Source of the DNA: Pseudomonadaceae bacterium UBA5811
GTDB taxonomy: Bacteria; Pseudomonadota; Gammaproteobacteria; Pseudomonadales; Pseudomonadaceae
NCBI GenBank assembly: GCA_002417905.1
Contig: DIDB01000217.1
Coordinates: 1 to 10,179 of the forward strand
Reading direction: 5' to 3'
Length of the DNA: 10,179 nt
The notes beneath the pieces are model-generated. The model was not told the origin of the DNA, did not search any database, and saw nothing but the letters and a program-made list of their open reading frames with translations. The position numbers and the translations under genes were made by a program. Numbering within the stretch: position 1 is the stretch's first letter; every line of letters begins with the position of its first letter. Shown here piece by piece: positions 5,873 to 10,179 of this stretch.

Positions 5873-6766
5873 TCAACCTTCGCCATCCGTGGGGCCCTCG
5901 CCCTGCACCTGCGGGGCACGGCCACGGAAATCGAACACACTGTCAACAACCGCCAGAATGGCCAGCAGCGGATAAATAAACTGCAGAAACAGCACCAGGC
6001 CGACATACAGCCCGACCACCCAGAAACGGGCCAGCTGCTGCCGGGCGGCCAGGCCATGCACCAGGGCCAGACTGGCAAACACCAGCGGTACACTGCACAG
6101 GGGCATCAGCAACGCAGCCGGCGCGCCCAGACCCGGCGCCATCAGCACCACCGCCAGCAGCATAATGGCCAGCGGAGGGGACAGGCGCAGGGCCCGGAAC
6201 TCCCGGCCAAAGCCGCCCGGGTTATACAGCAGGGCCTGCCAGTACCGGCCCAGCATCAGGGCCAGCAGGGCCAGCCCCTGCAGCAGGGCTGCAATCAGCC
6301 CGGTCATCACCGAGGCAAACACCGCCATCAACTGCAGCTGCTGCTGCGCATCCATCCCGTTCCAGACCTCTGGCAGGGCCGTGGGCAACAGTCTCTGCAC
6401 CTCGGCCACCAGCAGCTGGATGGACTGGCCAAACATCTGCTCAATCACCAGCACATACAGCCCACCCAGCCCGACACTGCATAGCAGAACGGCCTGCCAG
6501 GACACGCTGCCCCGCAGCACCAGTGCCAGCAGCTGGCCGCCCAGAATCACCAGCAGCCCCCGGGGATCCCCCAGCAGCCACCAGACCACGGCCGGCAGCA
6601 GCGCCCAGACAGCGACCCCCAGTCCATCCCGCAGGCCACGGCGCAGCAGCACCAGGCTGCTGGCTGCTGCCGCCAGCCAGGACAGCATGGGAATGGCCGC
6701 CGCAGCGACGACCACTACAATGGCCTGCAGGCGACCGCGCATGATGAATTCGGCCAGGAAGCGCAC
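5873..6766 (-). CDS. DUF2232-type polytopic membrane protein of the rpsF-rplI operon
   Basis: A 297-residue integral membrane protein of unknown function. Hydrophobic stretches suggest about six to eight transmembrane segments, for example near residues 14-41, 50-65, 70-84, 90-110, 148-172, 197-236 and 248-275, with a polar C-terminal tail (281-297). The motif YNPGGFGREFRALRL (181-195) resembles the conserved block of the DUF2232 proteins encoded at this place in Pseudomonas-like genomes. I take the GTG at 6764-6766 as start because it gives MRFLAEFIMRGR, as I recall from those relatives, and GAGG lies about 10 nt upstream; the ATG at 6740-6742 is the alternative. It lies 35 bp after rpsR and 20 bp before rplI, so it is co-expressed with ribosomal proteins. 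The family assignment rests on memory of similarity and synteny. Confidence 0.85.
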   Translation of the reverse strand: MRFLAEFIMRGRLQAIVVVVAAAAIPMLSWLAAAASSLVLLRRGLRDGLGVAVWALLPAVVWWLLGDPRGLLVILGGQLLALVLRGSVSWQAVLLCSVGLGGLYVLVIEQMFGQSIQLLVAEVQRLLPTALPEVWNGMDAQQQLQLMAVFASVMTGLIAALLQGLALLALMLGRYWQALLYNPGGFGREFRALRLSPPLAIMLLAVVLMAPGLGAPAALLMPLCSVPLVFASLALVHGLAARQQLARFWVVGLYVGLVLFLQFIYPLLAILAVVDSVFDFRGRAPQVQGEGPTDGEG

Positions 6767-6801
6767 CGGGGCTTATCCTCTGACGGACCAGGCGGAGCCG
6801 G

Positions 6802-7032
6802 TCAATGGCCGTGGCTGTCGGTATAAGGCAGCAGGGCCAGATAGCGGGCACGCTTGATGGCGGTGGCCAGCTGACGCTGATATTTGGCTTTGGTTCCGGT
6901 AATCCGGCTGGGAACAATCTTGCCAGTCTCGGAGATGTAAGCCTTCAGGGTATTCAGGTCCTTGAAATCAATTTCCTTGATCCCTTCGGCAGTAAAGCGG
7001 CAGTACTTGCGACGGCGGAAAAAACGGGCCAT
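6802..7032 (-). CDS. rpsR: 30S ribosomal protein S18
   Basis: Small-subunit protein that forms a heterodimer with S6 on the platform of the 30S subunit. All 76 residues fit the family: [17 protein letters not shown] at the N-terminus, [19 protein letters not shown], then [19 protein letters not shown] and [17 protein letters not shown] precedes the ATG by 9 nt. It sits 29 bp after rpsF with no priB gene between them, a lineage marker. With S6 it is the expected ligand of the leader RNA upstream of rpsF. Confidence 0.98.
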   Translation of the reverse strand: MARFFRRRKYCRFTAEGIKEIDFKDLNTLKAYISETGKIVPSRITGTKAKYQRQLATAIKRARYLALLPYTDSHGH

Positions 7033-7062
7033 GGGTCAGATCCTCAAAGCAGAAACAGTGGG

Positions 7063-7473
7063 TTATTCGTCAGCGCTGTCCTGGTCGGCGCCATCATGGA
7101 TGTCGTCGGCGCTGTCCGGACGCTCACGGCGCTCACGGCGCTCACTGCGGTTTTCTTCAGCCTTGAGCATCTCCGAAGGACCCGTGACGGCTTCATCACG
7201 GCGCAGGACCAGCTTGCGGATCACGGCATCGTTGTAACGGAAGTTGTCTTCCAGCTCGGCCATCACCCTGTCGCTACACTCAATGTTCATCAGCACATAG
7301 TGGGCCTTGTGCACATTGTTGATGGCATAGGCCAGCTGGCGACGGCCCCAGTCTTCCAGACGGTGTACCTTGCCACCGTCTTCTTCGATCAGCCGGGTAT
7401 AGCGCTCGACCATGCCACCGACCTGCTCGCTCTGATCCGGGTGGACCAGAAAAATCACTTCATAATGACGCAT
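7063..7473 (-). CDS. rpsF: 30S ribosomal protein S6
   Basis: Small-subunit platform protein and partner of S18. The 136-residue protein begins [18 protein letters not shown] and has the family segment [17 protein letters not shown] (33-49), [15 protein letters not shown] (52-66) and [18 protein letters not shown] (78-95). The C-terminal tail (about 100-136) is charged and probably disordered, with a RERRERRER run and an acidic end finishing in DE. In E. coli the S6 tail ends in glutamates that RimK extends; whether that happens here is unknown. AAGGAG lies 5 nt before the ATG and is exactly the strand that can be masked by the leader hairpin. It is the first gene of the operon with rpsR, the membrane protein gene and rplI. 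Confidence 0.98.
   Translation of the reverse strand: MRHYEVIFLVHPDQSEQVGGMVERYTRLIEEDGGKVHRLEDWGRRQLAYAINNVHKAHYVLMNIECSDRVMAELEDNFRYNDAVIRKLVLRRDEAVTGPSEMLKAEENRSERRERRERPDSADDIHDGADQDSADE
7121..7147 (-). repeat. Tandem 9-bp repeat coding for the S6 tail
   Basis: Three adjacent 9-bp units (CGCTCACGG, CGCTCACGG, CGCTCACTG on the plus strand) inside rpsF encode the RERRERRER part of the S6 tail. The units are in frame, so gain or loss would change the tail by three residues without a frameshift. Confidence 0.7.
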
Positions 7474-7478
7474 GAAAG

Positions 7479-7524
7479 CTCCTTACGGATTGCAGCCTGC
7501 CAACCAGAGCGGTCAGGCAAGGAG
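7479..7524 (-). promoter_or_regulatory. S6:S18-binding leader RNA motif of rpsF
   Basis: In the minus-strand transcript CUCCUU (7524-7519) pairs with the rpsF Shine-Dalgarno AAGGAG (7484-7479). Inside this, GCCUG (7518-7514) pairs with CAGGC (7499-7495), extended by ACC (7513-7511) with GGU (7505-7503) around a 5-nt loop. The 3' side between the two stems is a 10-nt asymmetric bulge (7494-7485) containing CCG (7488-7486). A hairpin with an asymmetric 3' bulge bearing CCG is the known S6:S18 recognition motif, by which the S6-S18 dimer represses translation of its own operon. Ligand binding is inferred from this architecture and its place directly before rpsF. Confidence 0.82.
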
Positions 7525-7585
7525 AGAAGGTTTTGTCCTTATTTAAAAGGCGGACCAGAAGCCTGCCTCCAAGGCAAGGGGCAGC

Positions 7586-7614
7586 ATTCTAGTAAAGGGT
7601 AACGTGCCATGCAA
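7586..7614 (-). promoter_or_regulatory. Candidate sigma-70 promoter of the rpsF operon
   Basis: On the minus strand TTGCAT (7614-7609, matching TTG of the -35) is followed after exactly 17 bp by TAGAAT (7591-7586, five of six -10 matches). Initiation near 7579 would give a leader of roughly 105 nt that includes the S6:S18 motif. The remaining sequence up to the fliD stop at 7755 shows no clear terminator. Confidence 0.45.
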
Positions 7615-7754
7615 TGACAGACTGTCTGACAGGCCATGCTTTACACGGGCCGCACTATCAGAATGCAATTCAACACTATCCAGAAACCAGCCAGCCGATG
7701 CACGCACACCTGTACCATAACCACACCGCATACAGCTCCTTCCAGAGTGCTGCC

Positions 7755-9185
7755 TTAACTGCTACTGCTGCTATTTTTGTTCAGTACGTTCAGGGTAGTC
7801 AGGACGCTGCTGCTGGTAGAGTTCAGCTGGGCAACCAGAGTATCCATCGCGTTGTATTTGGCATACAGCGTTGTAGTCAGTTTGGATATCCGGGTATTCA
7901 GTGCGCTTTGCTGGGTAGTCAGGCTATCCAGGGTGGAGTTGATGGAGTCAGTCTGCTGGTCCAGCAGACCATCGGTTTTAGTATAAGTGTCTACTGCGTT
8001 GTAAACGCTGCCCAGAAAACCGCTTTTTCCGGTGAAAAATCCAGCCAGACTGCTGCCATAGGTCTCAATGGCATTCCCCAGCTTGCTGCTATCCACCTCA
8101 AGGGTGCCACTGGTAGTGCTGGTAATGCCCAGCTGGGCAAGGCTTGACAGGGAGCCATTCCCGGAAAATGACTTGACCAGCTGATCCTGCAGATTATTCA
8201 ACAGACTGCGAGTCATCGCATCACTGGACAGTGCAGCAGCTGTAGTGCTGGTGGTGCCATCTTCATTGGTCGTCGTGCTGATGCTGGTCAGGTCGCTGAC
8301 TGAGGACATCAGCGTGTTATAGGCATCGACAAAAGTCTGGATATTGGTCTTTAGCGTATCGCTATTGGTGCCTACAGTAATGGTCGAAGCACCCGTATCC
8401 GTCAGGGTAAAATTCACCCCCGATACTGCATTGCTGAGTGTATTGCTGGCACTGGTCATACTCAACCCGTCCAGGGTAAAGCTGGCGTCAGCACTTTTGC
8501 TCAGATACCCCCCCGTGCTGGAGGAGTAAGCAGCTGAACCGTCAATCGCCAGGCTGGACAGGCTGCTGTCACCGGAAGCCGTGACACTGATATCTGTACC
8601 CGCACCCGTGGTGGAAGAGCTCAGCACCAGCCGGGAGCCGGTATCATCCGTCACGATATTGGCAGAAATACCTGTACTGCCGGTCTGGCTATTAATGCTG
8701 TTACGAATATCCGACAGGCTGGCGCCATCTTTGACGCTGATGGTGTAACTCTTGCTGCCCTGACTCAATACAAGGCTACCACTACCGAAGCTGGCCGAAG
8801 AATCCACGTACTGGGTAGCCACTTTGGATGAACTGGCCAATGAGGTTACATCCAGGCTGTAAGTCCCTGCCGTAGCACCTGAGCTGATGGTAGCAGTAGC
8901 CCTGGTATCATCCGATGAACTAGCCGCCAGGCCGGCAAATGAATCGGCATTGTTCAAAGTAGCGACAGCCAGCTGAAAAGTGGACAATGCGCTTTTCAGC
9001 TGGCCTACTGCAGAAAGCTGGGTGGTTTCCGACGTTTTCAGATTGGTGATCTGGGTCTGCTTGGCACTGGTCTGGGCAGAAACCAGTGAACTGACAATGG
9101 AATCAATATCTAATCCCGTTCCCAGCCCCGTCGAGATAATCTTGCCTGAGCTGGAGCTGCTGGCGGTTGAAGTAACAGATGACAT
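7755..9185 (-). CDS. fliD: Flagellar filament cap protein FliD (hook-associated protein 2)
   Basis: Secreted cap at the tip of the flagellum that helps flagellin subunits fold into the filament. The 476-residue protein has the FliD order: an N-terminal domain starting ISTGLGTGLDIDSIVSSLVS with the coiled stretch NLKTSETTQLSAVGQLKSAL, a middle repeat-domain region, then the FliD C-terminal domain with LSNAVSGVNFTLTDTG and the closing coiled coil containing TDSINSTLDSLTTQQSALN and RISKLTTTLYAKYNAMDTLV. It is very rich in Ser and Thr, has no Cys or Trp, and carries poly-Ser runs near both ends. GGAGGA precedes the ATG with normal spacing. flaG ends 32 bp upstream, so the two form an operon. The export chaperone gene fliS, often next to fliD, is not in the window; downstream comes the rpsF operon. 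Confidence 0.96.
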   Translation of the reverse strand: MSSVTSTASSSSSGKIISTGLGTGLDIDSIVSSLVSAQTSAKQTQITNLKTSETTQLSAVGQLKSALSTFQLAVATLNNADSFAGLAASSSDDTRATATISSGATAGTYSLDVTSLASSSKVATQYVDSSASFGSGSLVLSQGSKSYTISVKDGASLSDIRNSINSQTGSTGISANIVTDDTGSRLVLSSSTTGAGTDISVTASGDSSLSSLAIDGSAAYSSSTGGYLSKSADASFTLDGLSMTSASNTLSNAVSGVNFTLTDTGASTITVGTNSDTLKTNIQTFVDAYNTLMSSVSDLTSISTTTNEDGTTSTTAAALSSDAMTRSLLNNLQDQLVKSFSGNGSLSSLAQLGITSTTSGTLEVDSSKLGNAIETYGSSLAGFFTGKSGFLGSVYNAVDTYTKTDGLLDQQTDSINSTLDSLTTQQSALNTRISKLTTTLYAKYNAMDTLVAQLNSTSSSVLTTLNVLNKNSSSSS

Positions 9186-9217
9186 AAGCGCTTCCTCCAG
9201 AATAGAGCGCAGCCCTT

Positions 9218-9586
9218 TCAGGCCTGCTCGGTAAATAGCAGGCTGTTCGCCTCTTTCAGGCTTTCCGCCAGCTTTACCGTAATCTCTGAGGGAATCTGCC
9301 GGATAACATCGCCTGTGCTGCTGTCGATCACCTTAACTACAGTCAACCCGGAGCTTTCATCGACCGAGAACTCCAGATTGCGGTGAATGCTCTGCAGTGT
9401 TTCACGAATGCTGCCCAGTGCCTGATCCAGTGTTTTACGGTCAGCGGGCAGGGAAGCCGGATCAGCCGGCTGCTGGCCCGGTGGAGCTTGACTGCTCCCT
9501 GTGGCCGCAGTGCTATCACCCCGACTTCTGGATGCCTGCACTGCAGCCGGAATATGGCTGATCGATGCAATGGTTGAGCTCATCAT
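9218..9586 (-). CDS. flaG: FlaG family flagellar protein
   Basis: FlaG is a small protein encoded between flagellin and fliD in many polar-flagellated bacteria, where it influences filament length; its molecular action is poorly defined. The 122-residue protein has a variable, probably disordered N-terminal half (to about residue 50, rich in Ala, Ser, Pro and Gln) and the conserved C-terminal half: LEFSVDESSGLTVVKVID (71-88), then STGDVIRQIPSE (90-101) and the helix VKLAESLKEANSLLF. Two consecutive ATG codons (9584-9586 and 9581-9583) are possible starts; GGAGG lies 5 or 8 nt upstream, so either fits. It lies downstream of an intrinsic terminator that follows fliC, with only 24 bp between T-tract and start codon, so it depends on read-through or on a promoter not obvious here. 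Confidence 0.92.
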   Translation of the reverse strand: MMSSTIASISHIPAAVQASRSRGDSTAATGSSQAPPGQQPADPASLPADRKTLDQALGSIRETLQSIHRNLEFSVDESSGLTVVKVIDSSTGDVIRQIPSEITVKLAESLKEANSLLFTEQA

Positions 9587-9610
9587 TTATCCCTCCACGA
9601 AGAGCTCCAA

Positions 9611-9644
9611 CAAAGAAAGGAAGACATGAGCACTCATGCCTTCC
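9611..9644 (-). terminator. Intrinsic terminator after flagellin
   Basis: On the minus strand GGAAG-G-CATGA (9644-9634) pairs with TCATG-T-CTTCC (9629-9619) around a GTGC loop, giving an 11-bp stem with one G-U pair, followed by TTTCTTTG (9618-9611). The stem is good, and the T-tract is interrupted by one C. It begins 29 nt after the fliC stop. Confidence 0.75.
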
Positions 9645-9673
9645 CTACCCCTGTTACCAGACCTCGTGCAGGC

Positions 9674-10179
9674 TTACTGCAGCAGTTTCAGCACTGTGGA
9701 CGGCTGCTGGTTGGCCTGGGCCAGCACCGAAATGGCTGCCGACTGCAAGGTCTGCTGTTTGGTCATCTCGGCCGTCTCCGCAGCAAAATCTGCATCCTGG
9801 ATGGTACTGCGTGACGAGGTGGCATTTTCCGAAATGCTCTGCAGGTTGGACACCGTGCTATCCAGCCGGTTTTCCACCGCACCCAAGGCTGCCCGCTGGG
9901 TATCCACCATGCTCATCGCATCATCAATTACCTGAATAGCTGCTTGTGACCCAGAAGCTGTCGTAATACTCAGATCTTGCACACTTGTAGAAGCAGACTC
10001 TGTCAGCTTTCCACTTGCCACATCACTTCCGCCGGAAGCCCCACTGCCCACAGCGAAGGATGCATCCGATGTGAGCGTAATACCACCACTAGCATTTGCG
10101 ACTGCGGTAATACCACTGACATTTTGGTTAATGGACGACACGATATCGCTAACGCTAGAACCACTAGCAATAGCAACAG
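9674..10179 (-). CDS. fliC: Flagellin, C-terminal part (truncated by window edge)
   Basis: The last 167 residues of flagellin, the filament subunit exported through the flagellar channel; the start and the N-terminal D0/D1 part lie beyond the window. The frame is open to the edge, so the GTG at 10139-10141 is internal. The conserved C-terminal D1/D0 helices are plain: VIDDAMSMVDTQRAALGAVENR followed by LDSTVSNLQSISENATSSRS, IQDADFAAETAEM and the final QSAAISVLAQANQQPSTVLKLLQ. Before these comes the Gly, Ser and Ala-rich part of the variable region. It is followed by an intrinsic terminator and then flaG and fliD, the usual filament gene order in polar-flagellated gammaproteobacteria. Confidence 0.95.
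   Translation of the reverse strand, partial: VAIASGSSVSDIVSSINQNVSGITAVANASGGITLTSDASFAVGSGASGGSDVASGKLTESASTSVQDLSITTASGSQAAIQVIDDAMSMVDTQRAALGAVENRLDSTVSNLQSISENATSSRSTIQDADFAAETAEMTKQQTLQSAAISVLAQANQQPSTVLKLLQ

Noticed and set aside
10139..10141. GTG as a possible start of the flagellin fragment
   Set aside because: The frame is open to the window edge with flagellin-like residues upstream, so it is internal.
1..10179. CRISPR arrays, tRNA or rRNA genes, phage genes
   Set aside because: No regularly spaced repeats, no tRNA-like cloverleaf or rRNA segments, and no integrase or phage structural genes were seen.

Overview
The window reads as a core chromosomal segment of a flagellated gammaproteobacterium. 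Gene order on the minus strand, in transcription order, is fliC (3' part), flaG, fliD, rpsF, rpsR, a DUF2232-type membrane protein gene, rplI, dnaB, then, after an interruption, alr and ygiQ (5' part). There is no priB between rpsF and rpsR, and a DUF2232-like gene lies between rpsR and rplI. This matches my knowledge of Pseudomonas-like lineages rather than Enterobacteria or most Betaproteobacteria; the species cannot be named from the sequence.

Region by region: 1-2098 holds ygiQ (truncated by the window edge) and alr, 40 bp apart and probably co-transcribed. Region 2302-3876 is an accessory insert of two toxin-antitoxin modules, vapBC on the minus strand and hepT-mntA on the plus strand. 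They diverge from a roughly 200-bp intergenic region that carries a VapB-type operator and promoter and a hairpin resembling the right end of an IS200/IS605 element. Region 3919-5319 is dnaB, convergent with mntA. Region 5335-7524 is the rpsF-rpsR-DUF2232-rplI operon: it opens with an S6:S18-binding leader RNA that can sequester the rpsF ribosome binding site, and it closes with an intrinsic terminator 15 nt from the dnaB start. Region 7755-10179 is the flagellar filament cluster: the end of flagellin, an intrinsic terminator, flaG and the cap gene fliD. No fliS follows fliD inside the window.

The housekeeping genes are textbook families with intact motifs. The unusual part is the accessory insert between dnaB and alr, genes I expect to be neighbours in related bacteria. 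It carries two unrelated RNA-targeting toxins, each with its antitoxin. I see no wholly new system. The best leads are the insert and its shared control region, the IS605-like relic, the S6:S18 leader, and the terminators placed immediately before dnaB and before flaG.
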